From Pontibacter roseus DSM 17521 (lineage in GTDB: Bacteria; Bacteroidota; Bacteroidia; Cytophagales; Hymenobacteraceae), in contig NZ_KB890761.1 of NCBI RefSeq assembly GCF_000373265.1, forward strand, positions 1,166,599 to 1,230,598: DNA of 64,000 nucleotides, read 5' to 3'. A program made the translations under genes and the position numbers. Every line of letters begins with the position of its first letter. Position 1 is the first letter of the stretch. This document shows positions 8,270 to 17,549 of the stretch, one piece after another. The notes under the pieces are model-generated. The model was not told the DNA's origin and searched no databases. It saw only the letters and a list, made by a program, of their open reading frames with translations.

Positions 8270-9460
8270 CTACCCAAACAAGGCCGGCAGCTGCTGCAGC
8301 AAGGTATAGCCGCCCATCCAGGCCATCACCAGCACCACCAGTAGGCCAAAAACGGTCAGCCACAGCGGGTGTTGGTAATCCTTTACAATCTTTGCCCTGT
8401 GGGCAGCAAGCAGAATGGTGCCCAGCGTGATGGGCAGGATAAGTCCGTTGAGCGCCCCCGCCAGTATGAGCAGTTGCACCGGGCGCCCAATGGTCACAAA
8501 GATGAGGGTAGAAATCGCGATGAAGCCAATGATGACCCAGTTCTCGTACCGCTCAATGCTTTTGTGGAAGGACCTGAGGAAGGAGACCGAGGTATAGGCC
8601 GAGCCGACGACAGACGTAACAGCCGCCGAGACCATCACGATGCCAAACAGTTTATAGCCTACGTTGCCTGCCGCCAACTGAAACACAGAGGCCGGCGGGT
8701 TGCTCTCGTCCAGCGCCAGCCCCTTGCTGACCACTCCCAGGGCCGCCAGGAAAAGAAAGATGCGGATGATGGAGGCAACCGTTATACCTGACACGGCACT
8801 GGTCGTCACCTGGGGCAGCGCGGCCTCGCCCTTCACACCAGCATCCAAAAGGCGGTGGCCGCCCGCAAACGTGATGTAGCCGCCCACCGTGCCGCCCACC
8901 AGCGTGATGATGGCAATGATGTCGATTTCATCGGGGACAAAGCTCTTCACCAGCGCTTCGCCTACTGGGGGAGCGCTGGTGACGGCGACGTACACGATAA
9001 GCAGAATCATGAGCAGGCCCATGAACTGGGCGAAGAGGTCCATCGCCTTTTTCGCTTCGCGCACCAGAAAGATGCCAATGGAAATGGCCGCCGCGATGAC
9101 AGCCCCCGCCTCCGGCGATACGCCGAACAGCACATTGAACCCAAGCCCCGCACCCCCCACGTTGCCGATATTGAAGGCAAAACCACCCAGCACAATCAAC
9201 ACCGCAATGAACAGCCCCAACCCAGGCAGCACCATATTGGCAATGTCCTGCGCCCGCTTCTCCGACACGGCAATCACACGCCACACATTCAGCTGCACGC
9301 CAACGTCCAAGACGACGGAGGCCAGAATCACAAACCCGAAGCTCGCGCCAAGCGATTGGGTGAAAACGGTGGTCTGGGTGAGGAAGCCGGGTCCGACCGC
9401 AGAAGTGGCCATCAGAAAAGCCGCCCCGAGGAGCACGCTCCAGTTCCGCTGCTGCTTCAT
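8270..9460 (-). CDS. NRAMP-family transporter of the 5-oxoproline operon
   Basis: 396 residues with 11 predicted membrane helices and the NRAMP fold. The first helix region reads [16 protein letters not shown], equivalent to the DPGN helix but without Asp-Asn metal ligands. The helix-6 region reads ITVASIIR. This matches the YcsG/NRAMP-like proteins that accompany pxpABC in many bacteria. These are thought to import 5-oxoproline or a related substrate instead of metal. The start codon overlaps the pxpA stop by 4 nt (ATGA), so it is the last gene of a translationally coupled operon. Substrate assignment rests on context. Confidence 0.82.
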   Translation of the reverse strand: MKQQRNWSVLLGAAFLMATSAVGPGFLTQTTVFTQSLGASFGFVILASVVLDVGVQLNVWRVIAVSEKRAQDIANMVLPGLGLFIAVLIVLGGFAFNIGNVGGAGLGFNVLFGVSPEAGAVIAAAISIGIFLVREAKKAMDLFAQFMGLLMILLIVYVAVTSAPPVGEALVKSFVPDEIDIIAIITLVGGTVGGYITFAGGHRLLDAGVKGEAALPQVTTSAVSGITVASIIRIFLFLAALGVVSKGLALDESNPPASVFQLAAGNVGYKLFGIVMVSAAVTSVVGSAYTSVSFLRSFHKSIERYENWVIIGFIAISTLIFVTIGRPVQLLILAGALNGLILPITLGTILLAAHRAKIVKDYQHPLWLTVFGLLVVLVMAWMGGYTLLQQLPALFG

Positions 9461-10236
9461 CGGCTCTTAGGAGTTTTAGCAGCAAGTGTAATGCCCTCCT
9501 GCTGGAGCACCTCCCGGATGTGGCGCGCAAACGCCAGCGCGTGCGGTCCGTCGCCGTGCAGGCACACGGTGTCGGCTTGTATAGCCACGTCCTGGCCCTG
9601 CTGTGACTTCACTTTGCCTTCTTTGACCATACGCACCACCTGCTGTGCGGCCTGTTCCTGATTGGTGATGAGCGCGTCGGGCTGGCGGCGGGAGGTGAGG
9701 GTGCCATTCTGCTGGTAGGTCCGGTCCGCGAATACTTCATGGGCCGTTTGTATACCTAATTTCATACCTGCCTTTACCAATTCGCTACCGGCCAGGCCGT
9801 AGAGTATGGCATTGGGTTTCACTTTGTAGACCGCCTCCGCTATGGCTGTTGCCAAGGCGCTGTTGGTGGCGGCCATGTTATAGAGGGCGCCGTGAGGTTT
9901 CACGTGGTGCAGCAAGCCGCCTTCTGCCTGCACAAAAGCCATCAGGGCTCCTATCTGGTAAACCACCATATCAAAAGCCTCTGCCGGTGAGACAGCCATC
10001 TCGCGACGGCCGAAGCCTACCAGGTCGGGTAGTCCGGGATGCGCGCCAATGGCCACGTTGTGCTGCAGGCACAGCTGTACGGTCTTCCGCATCACGCTGG
10101 GGTCACCGGCATGGAAGCCGCAGGCGATGTTGGCAGATGTCACGAAGGGTAAAATCTGCTCGTCGTTTCCCATGTAGTAGGCACCGAAGCTCTCGCCCAG
10201 GTCGCAGTTCAAGTCAACAGTAAAGGGTGTGCTCAT
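9457..10236 (-). CDS. pxpA: 5-oxoprolinase subunit A (LamB/YcsF family)
   Basis: PxpA works with PxpB and PxpC in ATP-dependent opening of 5-oxo-L-proline to glutamate. The 259-residue protein begins with the family hallmark [11 protein letters not shown] (8-18). It continues with [41 protein letters not shown] and [10 protein letters not shown], all characteristic of the metal-dependent YcsF barrel. The start codon overlaps the end of pxpC and the stop overlaps the NRAMP start (ATGA each time). Cytoplasmic. Confidence 0.95.
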   Translation of the reverse strand: MSTPFTVDLNCDLGESFGAYYMGNDEQILPFVTSANIACGFHAGDPSVMRKTVQLCLQHNVAIGAHPGLPDLVGFGRREMAVSPAEAFDMVVYQIGALMAFVQAEGGLLHHVKPHGALYNMAATNSALATAIAEAVYKVKPNAILYGLAGSELVKAGMKLGIQTAHEVFADRTYQQNGTLTSRRQPDALITNQEQAAQQVVRMVKEGKVKSQQGQDVAIQADTVCLHGDGPHALAFARHIREVLQQEGITLAAKTPKSR

Positions 10237-11240
10237 AGGTGGTTTTTCAGTTGAATGGCCCGCTCCAGCTGCGCGATGTGCTGTTCCTGCCGGACGTAGA
10301 GTTGCTGTGCCTCCTCCAGCGTCACTTCCACCAAGTCTATCGTCTGACCGGGCACAACCTGAGCCAAGATAGGCAAATCGGCTGAAATCACCTGTGCAAT
10401 GCGTGGGTAGCCGCCGGTGGTCTGGTGGTCGGCCATCAGCACGATGGGCTGCCCCTCAGGCGGCACCTGCACCGTGCCGAAGGTGACGGCGCTGGAGATG
10501 AGGTCGCTGTGCTCGGCCAGGGAGATGGTCACTCCCTGCAGCCGGTAGCCCATGCGGTCAGACTGCGGTGATACCTGGAACCGTTCCGACCAAATCAAAG
10601 CTTTGCTACTCTCAGAGAAGAGTTCGTATTCAGCCCCTCTGATGGCGCGAAGCGTGGGGTTGGGGTGGTAGTTGGGGTATAGCTGCGGGTCCGGCGTCCA
10701 GTTGGTGTAGGTATAGGTGCCGTTGCTAAACGTGGTAGCCGGTTCCCGGAGCAGGGCTATACCTGTTGGTGTGATGCCCGTGCAGGGGATACGGTCTCCG
10801 GCTTTGAGCGCACGACCTTCCAGTCCACCGATTCCAGCCCGCAGGGAGGTGCTGTAGCTTCCCATGACGGCAGGTATGGCAAAGCCGCCCGACACAGCTA
10901 GGTAGGTTCGGCAGCCGCTCTTCGGCTCACCAAAGGCCAATGTGCTTCCTTCCTTCACGTAAAGGGTGCGCCATTGCTTCAGCGGCTCGCCATCCAACGT
11001 AGGTGAGAGGTCGGCTCCGGTAAGTGCGATGAGGTGGTCCTGGCTAAAACGGATGGTGGGGCCTGCCAGTGTTATCTCTAAGGATGCCTGGTTTTGGGCA
11101 TTGCCCACCAGCAGGTTGGCCACTCGCAGTGCGAAGGTATCCATGGCGCCCCCCACCATGATGCCTTCCCGCTGATAGCCATACCGGCCCCTGTCCTGCA
11201 CCGTGGTGAGCAGCCCCGGCTTCAGTATCTCAAGACTCAT
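10233..11240 (-). CDS. pxpC: 5-oxoprolinase subunit C (biotin-dependent carboxylase-like, KipA)
   Basis: Starts [19 protein letters not shown]; an in-frame extension upstream to 11366 has no family similarity and is rejected. The 335-residue protein shows the cyclophilin-like fold sequence of the AHS2/allophanate hydrolase subunit 2 family: [22 protein letters not shown], and DRMGYRLQG near the C-terminal third, ending [13 protein letters not shown]. PxpB and PxpC form the unit that handles the phosphorylated intermediate. The ATG lies inside the last codons of pxpB (11-nt overlap), so translation is coupled. Confidence 0.95.
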   Translation of the reverse strand: MSLEILKPGLLTTVQDRGRYGYQREGIMVGGAMDTFALRVANLLVGNAQNQASLEITLAGPTIRFSQDHLIALTGADLSPTLDGEPLKQWRTLYVKEGSTLAFGEPKSGCRTYLAVSGGFAIPAVMGSYSTSLRAGIGGLEGRALKAGDRIPCTGITPTGIALLREPATTFSNGTYTYTNWTPDPQLYPNYHPNPTLRAIRGAEYELFSESSKALIWSERFQVSPQSDRMGYRLQGVTISLAEHSDLISSAVTFGTVQVPPEGQPIVLMADHQTTGGYPRIAQVISADLPILAQVVPGQTIDLVEVTLEEAQQLYVRQEQHIAQLERAIQLKNHL

Positions 11241-11964
11241 CTTCCAGCTCCTTTCTCTGCTGAAATTCTTCTTCGGAAATAGGCACAAAACGAACCTGGT
11301 CACCGGCCTGCAGCAGGCTGGGATGCGCACGGTTGGGGTCAAACAAGGTGAGCGGGGTGCGGCCAATCAGCTGCCATCCGCCGGGCGTCTCAATTGGGTA
11401 TATCCCCGTCTGGTTACCGCCTATACCTACAGAGCCGGCAGGTATGTGCGGACGAGGTGTGTCTTTGCGAGGTGTGGCGATTTTCTTGCTCAGGCCGCCC
11501 ATGTACGGGAATCCGGGGGCGAAGCCAATCATGTAGACCAAGTATTTGCTGCGGGCATGACAGGCGATTACCTCCTGTGGTTTGAGTTTGTTCCGCCGTG
11601 CCACATATTCCAAATCCGGACCGAAGTGGCCTCCGTAGCAGACAGGTATCTCTACTACCCGGGGTTTGGGCTTTTTCCGGCTTTCGCGTGCCAACTGAAG
11701 CATGCGCTGCAGCTGCTCCGTCAGGCGGGCATAGGGGTTGTAGAGGCCTTTTTCGCTCACCACCCATGGGTCGTAGTAGACGGTAACGGTGGTAAAGGCC
11801 GGCACCTGCTCCACCAGCCCAGGGAAAGGATGGCGGTCGAGGTAGGCGCTGAAGATGCGCACCTTGTTGTGGGTGTCCGAATCAATGCTGTCCCCAAACT
11901 GCACGGTGATGGCTGCATCGCCCAGCGGGTACAGCTGGAATAAGCGCATGTCCTCTTGCTTCAT
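11230..11964 (-). CDS. pxpB: 5-oxoprolinase subunit B (KipI/AHS1 family)
   Basis: First gene of the pxpB-pxpC-pxpA-NRAMP operon. I start it at the ATG at 11964 (MKQEDMRLF), which has a GGGAGG ribosome-binding site a few bases upstream, rare in this genome. The frame stays open to 12015. The 244 residues contain the AHS1 hallmarks: PLGDAAITVQFG, VPVCYGG-like IPVCYGGHFGPDL, YMIGFAPGFPYMGGL and IPAGSVGIGGNQTGIYP. It is thought to bind the substrate and ATP with PxpC. Homology to KipI, a sporulation kinase inhibitor of Bacillus, is historical and not relevant here. Confidence 0.93.
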   Translation of the reverse strand: MKQEDMRLFQLYPLGDAAITVQFGDSIDSDTHNKVRIFSAYLDRHPFPGLVEQVPAFTTVTVYYDPWVVSEKGLYNPYARLTEQLQRMLQLARESRKKPKPRVVEIPVCYGGHFGPDLEYVARRNKLKPQEVIACHARSKYLVYMIGFAPGFPYMGGLSKKIATPRKDTPRPHIPAGSVGIGGNQTGIYPIETPGGWQLIGRTPLTLFDPNRAHPSLLQAGDQVRFVPISEEEFQQRKELEDES

Positions 11965-12021
11965 ACCTGAACCTCCCTTTTTAAGCTGCTCTGCGGCAGC
12001 CACTGGTCTAACCAAGGTACA

Positions 12022-12063
12022 TAAAAAAACACAAGAGCGTTGCCATTGGCTCTTGTGTTTCTT
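12022..12063 (-). terminator. Terminator of the symporter gene
   Basis: Inverted repeat ACACAAGAGC/GCTCTTGTGT flanked by an A-run that becomes a U-run on the minus strand. It lies about 30 nt after the symporter stop codon and separates it from pxpB. Confidence 0.85.
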
Positions 12064-12093
12064 GCAGTACTGCTGAAATCGCAGGTATGGTCT

Positions 12094-13404
12094 TTAGTTG
12101 AGGCCGGCGTCTTCCATCACAGGCGGATGCAGCTGCCCTTCGGAGCGGGCCACCACCATGGCGACGGTCGCATCGCCGGTGATGTTCACCGTGGTACGGA
12201 GCATATCGAGTAGACGGTCGGGTGCCAGAATGAGGGCTATACCTTCTATGGGTATACCTGCCTGTTGCAGCACAATCACGAGCATCACCACACCGGCACC
12301 GGGCACGGCGGCCGCACCAATCGAGGCAAGCGTGGCCGTGAGCACAATGCCTGCCTGCGTGGCCCACGAGAGGTCCATGCCATAGGCCTGGGCGATGAAC
12401 ACCGCGGCCACGGACTGGTACAGGCTGGTGCCGTCCATGTTGATGGTGGCGCCCAGGGGCAGCACGAAGCTGGTGATTTCACGGTTGATGCCCAGGTTCT
12501 CCTCGCAGCGCTCCATGGTCACGGGTAGCGTGGCGGCACTCGAGGAGGTGGAAAGTGCCAGCATCTGGGCTGGGAATATGCCTTTGAAAAAGGTCTTGTA
12601 GCTCGTCTTTCCTACCGTGGTCACCAGAATCGGGTATACGACGAACATCATAATAGCCAGGCCGGCAATCACAACGATGCAGTAGTAGCCCAGCACAACG
12701 AGTAACTCTACGGCAGAGGCGGGATTATCACCGGCGAACTCCACCACCAGGCCCGCCAACAGGGCGAATACGCCGTAAGGGGCGGCCATCATGATGATGT
12801 CGACCATCTTGAGTATAATCAGGTTGACCCCATCGAAAAAGGAAGTGACAGGGCTTGACTTTTCACTGGGTATGAGGATAAGGGCGATGCCGAAGAGCAG
12901 GGCGAAGAAGATGACCTGCAGCATGCTGCTGTTATCGGTCATGGCCCCGAACACGTTGTCTGGCACAATGTCGATGAGCGCCTGCAGAGGACCTTGTTGT
13001 TTCACTTCCTCGGCGTCGGTGGAGCGTTCAGAGGCGGTGGCGGCGAACTGGGCTTTGAACTCCTCCCGCTTCTCCGGAGAAAAGGCCTTGCCCGGCTCCA
13101 CTATGTTCACGATAACAAGCCCGAGTACCACGGCTATCACGGTTGTCATCAGGTATAGGCCGATGGTCTTGGTGCCGATGCGCGAAAGCTTGCTGATATC
13201 GCTCAGACTGGCCACGCCCGTAATGAGCGACACAAGCACGAGCGGCACGGCAATGAGTTTGAGCAGGTTGATAAAAATGGTGCCGAAAGGCTTAATCCAA
13301 TCTGCAGTGAATTCGATGAGGCCGACAGAGCTTGCGAAAAATCCCCAGGCTATGCCCAGTGCCATGCCTATCAGGATTTGCCAGTGTAGAGCTAGTTTCT
13401 TCAT
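12094..13404 (-). CDS. Dicarboxylate/amino-acid:cation symporter (DAACS family)
   Basis: 436-residue secondary transporter of the GltP/GltT/DctA family in the inner membrane, moving glutamate, aspartate or C4-dicarboxylates with Na+ or H+. Hallmarks are the serine-rich re-entrant loop STSSSAATLPVT and the NMDGTSLYQ motif, followed by the second re-entrant hairpin GAAAVPGAGVVML. Eight hydrophobic helices are visible. The segment KREEFKAQFAATASERSTDAEEVKQQG (about 110-137) is an extended extracellular loop. It sits next to the 5-oxoproline operon, whose product is glutamate, but has its own terminator. Substrate not resolved. Confidence 0.9.
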   Translation of the reverse strand: MKKLALHWQILIGMALGIAWGFFASSVGLIEFTADWIKPFGTIFINLLKLIAVPLVLVSLITGVASLSDISKLSRIGTKTIGLYLMTTVIAVVLGLVIVNIVEPGKAFSPEKREEFKAQFAATASERSTDAEEVKQQGPLQALIDIVPDNVFGAMTDNSSMLQVIFFALLFGIALILIPSEKSSPVTSFFDGVNLIILKMVDIIMMAAPYGVFALLAGLVVEFAGDNPASAVELLVVLGYYCIVVIAGLAIMMFVVYPILVTTVGKTSYKTFFKGIFPAQMLALSTSSSAATLPVTMERCEENLGINREITSFVLPLGATINMDGTSLYQSVAAVFIAQAYGMDLSWATQAGIVLTATLASIGAAAVPGAGVVMLVIVLQQAGIPIEGIALILAPDRLLDMLRTTVNITGDATVAMVVARSEGQLHPPVMEDAGLN

Positions 13405-13623
13405 AAATAGGTTGGTGGCAGGAAGCGCACAGAAAGGCCTGCCGTAAGGTGGAAAAGGTTCAGAAATACGTGGCTATACGCATGGGGCTGGCTTGTATGG
13501 ATAGCAAAAAACGCTTGCCAGACCAGCCCATGTCAGGTAAAAATATGCATAAATCCTTTAGGAACCGACCCTATATTAGAATTAGTAAATCCATTACCCC
13601 TAAACATGCTATTCAGGGAGCGT

Positions 13624-13666
13624 ACAAAAAAAGGCTGCACGGTGGGTGCAGCCTTATGAAATTTTA
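13624..13666 (-). terminator. Cyclophilin gene terminator
   Basis: GGCTGCAC/GTGCAGCC stem with a U-run on the minus strand, about 15 nt after the cyclophilin stop codon. Confidence 0.82.
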
Positions 13667-13678
13667 ACAACGGTCCGA

Positions 13679-14137
13679 CTATTCTTCGTGCACCACTATC
13701 TTCTCGATTCTGTCATTGGCTCTGATGGAGTCAATCACGTCCACGCCCTCTACCACCTTGCCGAAGCAGGTATGGTTGCGGTCGAGGTGAGCGGTGTTCT
13801 TGCGGCTGTGCACGATAAAGAACTGGGAGCCACCGGTGTTGCGGCCCGCATGCGCCATGCTCAGCACGCCACGGTCATGGTACTGGTTCTCGCCGGTCAG
13901 TTCGCAGTCTATCTTGTAGCCAGGGCCTCCTGTGCCTGGTACACCTTTGGCGCCTTCGCGTGTGTTCGGGCAGCCACCCTGAATCACGAAGTCCGGAATA
14001 ACGCGGTGGAAGGTAAGCCCGTCGTAAAAGCCTTTCTTGGCCAGGTCTATGAAGTTCTGGACCGTTTTAGGCGCGTCTTTTTCATAGAATTCTACTTTCA
14101 TCACCCCTTTGGCGGTATGGATTTCAGCGGTTCTCAT
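13679..14137 (-). CDS. Peptidyl-prolyl cis-trans isomerase, cyclophilin type
   Basis: 152-residue single-domain cyclophilin that isomerises Xaa-Pro bonds during folding. Visible active-site elements are [13 protein letters not shown] (catalytic Arg and the hydrophobic pocket), GGSQFFI and [12 protein letters not shown]. It has no signal peptide, so it is cytoplasmic, comparable to PpiB. Trp of the cyclosporin pocket is replaced by His (HLD instead of WLD), usual for bacterial members. Monocistronic, with a -7 box upstream and its own terminator. Confidence 0.93.
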   Translation of the reverse strand: MRTAEIHTAKGVMKVEFYEKDAPKTVQNFIDLAKKGFYDGLTFHRVIPDFVIQGGCPNTREGAKGVPGTGGPGYKIDCELTGENQYHDRGVLSMAHAGRNTGGSQFFIVHSRKNTAHLDRNHTCFGKVVEGVDVIDSIRANDRIEKIVVHEE

Positions 14138-14173
14138 AATTTTATCGGTTTGTATGTAAAAACACTTTGCCTA

Positions 14174-14181
14174 CAAAAGTA
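14174..14181 (-). promoter_or_regulatory. -7 box of the cyclophilin promoter
   Basis: TACTTTTG read on the minus strand, 36 nt upstream of the start codon; fits TAnnTTTG. No -33 partner at 19 nt. Confidence 0.45.
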
Positions 14182-14330
14182 CGGAAAATATGGTTCGGGG
14201 GCCAAGACAGGGCAGGATTGTGGTTGTTACAAGGGCTGCGCCACATTTTGCAAAAACTTGTGGCGCTTAAAAACAGTAATTGTACTAATACACGCAATTA
14301 ACATCACGTACTTATAAACGACACGATAAG

Positions 14331-14963
14331 ATGAAAGCTAAAAACATATTTTTCACCGGACTCGCGCTGATGGGCCTCTCTTTGATGAGCTGCGCCGACC
14401 ACGAGGAGTCGAGCCAGAGCGAAGGCAGCACAGAGTATATCGACGAGGACAAGGCAGCTCGCAACATGGCTCCCCCGTCGCATGTAGACCAGAAAAATGA
14501 CGCCGAGCCCGTGGGCGGGGGCAGGGTAGGAGACGATACCATGACGCCTTCGCGCAACATTGTGGAGAACGCCACCAACAACCAGAACATGGTGACGTTT
14601 GTGTCGATGCTCAAAAGCGCCGACATGGTAGGCACCCTCAACGGAACAGGTCCCTATACCTTGTTCGCCCCGAATGAGGCCGCTTTCAAGGCCTTGCCAG
14701 GCGGCAGGCTAGAAGATTTGATGAAAGACGAGAACCGGCAGCAGCTGGAGCAGCTCCTGAACAACCACCTGGTAGCCGGCAAACTGGCAATAGCCGACCT
14801 GCAGGACGGCGCCATGCTCAAAACGGTGTCAGGGCAGCAACTGAAGGTCTCTAAGAAGGACGGGCAAGTGATGGTAAACGGCGCTTTGATTGAAGAGCCT
14901 GATTTGATGAGCAGCAATGGCGTGCTCCACGGCATCAACAAGGTCTTGATGCCAGCACAGTAG
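14331..14963 (+). CDS. Fasciclin-domain lipoprotein
   Basis: 210 residues. An N-terminal lipoprotein signal (GLALMGLSLMSC, Cys22) is followed by an acidic low-complexity linker (about 23-75) and one FAS1/fasciclin domain from about 80 to the end. FAS1 motifs are present: the H1-like TLFAPNEAAFKAL and the H2-like VNGALIEEPDLMSSNGVLHGINKVLMP. FAS1 domains mediate adhesion or bind surface polymers. The protein is predicted to be anchored in the envelope. Single-gene unit with its own terminator. Confidence 0.9.
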   Translation: MKAKNIFFTGLALMGLSLMSCADHEESSQSEGSTEYIDEDKAARNMAPPSHVDQKNDAEPVGGGRVGDDTMTPSRNIVENATNNQNMVTFVSMLKSADMVGTLNGTGPYTLFAPNEAAFKALPGGRLEDLMKDENRQQLEQLLNNHLVAGKLAIADLQDGAMLKTVSGQQLKVSKKDGQVMVNGALIEEPDLMSSNGVLHGINKVLMPAQ

Positions 14964-14983
14964 CAAGCAGCTAAAAAAAATAG

Positions 14984-15017
14984 AAAGAGCAGCCGGTAGG
15001 TATACCAGCTGCTCTTT
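14984..15017 (+). terminator. Terminator between the fasciclin gene and the SDR pseudogene
   Basis: AAAGAGCAGC/GCTGCTCTTT arms around a GGTATACC-type loop segment, with A-rich and T-rich flanks; it can act in both directions between convergent genes. Confidence 0.75.
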
Positions 15018-15020
15018 GGT

Positions 15021-15721
15021 TTAGAAAGGGTTTGTCGCCCAAACAGCCAACTCTGGTATAAAGCCCCGGTCGTCCAGTTCCAGCGCCCCTTTGATGGCGC
15101 AAGCTATCTCGTGGCCACGCAACTTGTTAGGTTGGCTATCGCGTTCCTCCCGGTCCTGGCGGCCAAAGGCGGTGGTCACCTCACTTGGGTTGAGGAGCAT
15201 GACGCGCACGTTGTACCTGCGCAGCTCCGCCTGCCAGCACTGTGTCATGCCGCGCAGCGCAAATTTGGAGGAAGCGTATACCGTTCCGCCTTCATAGCCC
15301 TTGGTGGCTGCCGTAGAGCCGATGTTGATGATGTTGCCGTAGTTCTGTTTCTTAAAGATTTCTGCCGCCCGGGCGCCCATCATGGCAGCACCGAACACAT
15401 TTACGCTATACACCTGCTGAAAGTCCTCATAGCGCACTTCCTCCAGCCGCCTAGAGATGCCTATACCTGCGTTGTTGATGAGGGCATCTAGCCGGCATAC
15501 TTTTCCATAAAGGTCTGGAAGGTACGCTCGACATCCTCCGGGTTCGCTACATCGGCGGTGATGGGCAGAGCGCCTATTTCCTGGGCGGCTTTGTGGGTGC
15601 GCTTCTCGTCGCGGCCTGTGATGGCCACATTGGCGCCGTGTTCGATGAGCAGCTTGGCGGTAGCATACCCTATGCCCAGTGTGCCGCCCGTTATCAGGAT
15701 GTTCGCGTTTTCAATTTTCAT
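15021..15721 (-). pseudogene. Short-chain dehydrogenase/reductase gene with a one-base frameshift
   Basis: The N-terminal half (start 15721) has the Rossmann motif TGGTLGIG and runs to EKYAG, where it meets TAG near 15490. In the next frame the sequence continues without loss as LDALINNAGIGISRRLEEVRYEDF, followed by INIGSTAA, the catalytic VYASSKF (YxxxK) and a normal C-terminus ending at 15021. Restoring one base at the GGCTAG site (ancestrally probably GGCCTAG) rejoins a full 233-residue SDR with NNAG, Ser, Tyr and Lys all present. So the catalytic residues are intact and only the frame is broken. A sequencing slip is the main alternative. Confidence 0.8.
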
Positions 15722-15839
15722 AGCTGTATAGAAGTGGTTTTATTTTCTGTAACGGGAAAAGGAGATGGTTGATTGTCGGGTTGTCGCGGCAGCTTAAGCT
15801 AGCTTGCTCGCTGCCTTTTTCCATAGCTTCGCCTGTGCG

Positions 15840-15915
15840 GCGGGCACCTACTTTTTCCTTGATGAAAATCGAGGGCCCCTACCCCCAAAGTAGGAAAAAA
15901 AATCAAGACGCTCCA
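15840..15915. repeat. Inverted-repeat intergenic element
   Basis: CCTACTTTTTCCTTGAT on the left faces AAAGTAGGAAAAAAAATCAAG on the right around a GC-rich centre (GAGGGCCCCTACCCCC). It resembles the non-coding palindromic elements scattered in Bacteroidota genomes. Family name not known to me. Confidence 0.5.
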
Positions 15916-16232
15916 AACTCACTGAACGCTCAGACAGTGGAGCACCGCAAAGTGCACCTGGCTGTTGTCGCTGCTCCGTAGCAGCGGTGGAGTCTCTCCC
16001 CTTGAGGGGAGTCAGAGGGGTGTTAAGGCTATACCTGCCAGTGGTCTGTAACAGCTACTACAACGGCTATACCTGAAGAGCAGCTGTGGCAGATAGTCCC
16101 CCTTTGAAGGGGGCAGGGGGATGTAATCGTTCCAAATTCCCCTCCTTGGATAAGGACGGACCAAGGGTGGCTGGGCTTGGCTTTTGCCTATACCTATACC
16201 TGTGTCTCTACCTTTATTTCCTTCCTTTTTCT

Positions 16233-16432
16233 GTCATTCCGGCGAAAGGAGGAATCTGCTACCACTACTAACGCTGGTTCGAGCGCAGTGGGAACCAGCG
16301 GTGAAAAATGCCAACCGATTCACACCCAGCACTTTCCTGTTCGTTCCTCAACGTCCTCAAAAAGGCCGCATCCGCGCTGGCGCTAGATGCTTGGCTAGTA
16401 AGGTGTGAGATTTCTCCTATCGTCGAAATGAC
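16233..16432. mobile_element. MITE-like element copy 2 (200 bp)
   Basis: Same ends as copy 1 (GTCATTCCGGCGAAAGGAGG... and ...CCTATCGTCGAAATGAC) and the same internal order: a stem around GGTTCGAGCGCAG, then a GCCGCATCCGCGCTGGCGCTAGATG block. The internal stem (16272-16279 with 16293-16300) keeps pairing although its sequence differs from copy 1. Flanks are also alike, both with a doubled CTATACC run ending in CTATACCTG about 50 nt upstream, so the true unit may be about 260 bp. Confidence 0.7.
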
Positions 16433-16562
16433 AATGGAGTGTTTTGTCAATAGCGGGTGGAATGACAATAATGGCAGGTATAACAACTCGTGCAGGGGGG
16501 GGTAGGGGGATGACAGTTGTTTTCGACTCCCCTCCTGAGGTGAGGCCCATCATTGCAGCCTT

Positions 16563-16622
16563 CTAACTTCTCAACTCCCAAACTCTCTAACTCCCGAACT
16601 CCTGAATTCTCAAACTCCCCAA
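16563..16622. repeat. GAGTTTGAGAGTT satellite tract, copy B
   Basis: About 60 bp of AACTCYCAAACTCTC-like words (the complement of copy A), ending just before the rsgA stop codon. Confidence 0.7.
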
Positions 16623-16625
16623 CGC

Positions 16626-17549
16626 TTACTTCCTGTTATCGTCCCCCTGCAGGATGCTGAGGTAGCTTTCGTAGCGCGTGAGTGAGATGCCGTTGTGGCG
16701 CACGGCCTCTACCACGGCGCAGCCGGGCTCGTTGAAGTGGGTGCAGTTGTTGAAGCGGCATTGGTTCATGAGCGCGCGCATCTCGGGAAAGAAGTGGCCC
16801 AACTGCTGCTTGGGTATATCCACAATGCCTAGTTCCTTGATGCCAGGCGTATCGATGATGAAGGTATCCCCGTCAATCTCAAACATCTCGGCGAAGGTGG
16901 TGGTGTGCACGCCTTTGTCAGAGAAGCCGGAAATCTCGGATGTCTTCAGCTCCAGGTCGGGCACGATGAGGTTGATGAGCGTAGACTTGCCCACACCGGA
17001 GTGGCCCGAAAAGAGCGTGGTCTTGCCGTGCAGCAGGTTTTTGAGCTCCTCCATGCCTTCGTCGGTGTGAGCCGAAACAGCCATGCTTTTGTAGCCGATT
17101 TTCTCATACATGTAAGATATTTGCCGCTGGTACTCCTGCATTTCCTCGTCATAGAGGTCGGTCTTGTTGTACACCAGCACAGTAGGTATACCGTAGGCTT
17201 CGGCCGTCACCAGAAAGCGGTCAATAAACCCAAAAGAGGTGCGCGGCGACACCAGCGTAGCGATGAGCAATGCCTGGTCCAGGTTAGCGGCTATGATGTG
17301 GGCGTGCTCTGCCTTATGCGTTGATTTCCGGATGATGTAGTTCTCGCGGTCCTCGATTTTGTGAATGACGGCGGTGTCTTCGCCGGTGGTCTCCACGTCG
17401 AACTCCACGCGGTCGCCTACGGCGAGCGGGTTGCTCACCTTCAGGCCTTTGAGCTTGAACTTGCCGCGCAGGCGGGCCCGGTGCAGCTTGCCTGCCTCGT
17501 CACGTACCAGGTACCACGACCCTGTGGATTTTACAACGACTCCTTTCAT
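16626..17549 (-). CDS. rsgA: Ribosome small-subunit-dependent GTPase A
   Basis: 307-residue RsgA (YjeQ), which checks late 30S ribosome assembly and releases RbfA using GTP. The order of motifs shows the circular permutation of this family: OB-fold (1-70), then G4 YNKTDL, then G1 GHSGVGKST, then G3 DTPGIKE. The C-terminal zinc knuckle reads CRFNNCTHFNEPGC. Its start overlaps the waaA stop by 4 nt (ATGA), so the two are coupled, with rsgA second. Confidence 0.95.
   Translation of the reverse strand: MKGVVVKSTGSWYLVRDEAGKLHRARLRGKFKLKGLKVSNPLAVGDRVEFDVETTGEDTAVIHKIEDRENYIIRKSTHKAEHAHIIAANLDQALLIATLVSPRTSFGFIDRFLVTAEAYGIPTVLVYNKTDLYDEEMQEYQRQISYMYEKIGYKSMAVSAHTDEGMEELKNLLHGKTTLFSGHSGVGKSTLINLIVPDLELKTSEISGFSDKGVHTTTFAEMFEIDGDTFIIDTPGIKELGIVDIPKQQLGHFFPEMRALMNQCRFNNCTHFNEPGCAVVEAVRHNGISLTRYESYLSILQGDDNRK

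Larger units (their letters stand above)
15722..16625. other. Repeat-rich 904-bp intergenic region
   Basis: No supportable gene. It holds an inverted-repeat element at 15840-15915, CCCCTTGAGGGG and CCCCTTTGAAGGGGG palindromes (15998-16130), three CTATACCTG copies (16029, 16068, 16194), MITE-like copy 2 (16233-16432), a G-run at about 16495-16513 and the satellite tract at 16563-16622. Short open frames here coincide with repeats. Confidence 0.75.

Noticed and set aside
10233..11366. Longer pxpC start giving 42 additional residues
   Set aside because: The additional part lies inside pxpB, is Pro/Cys-rich and has no family match; MSLEILKPG is the family start.
15769..15981. Plus-strand 70-codon frame after the broken SDR gene
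   Set aside because: It runs through an inverted-repeat element and has no protein-like pattern.
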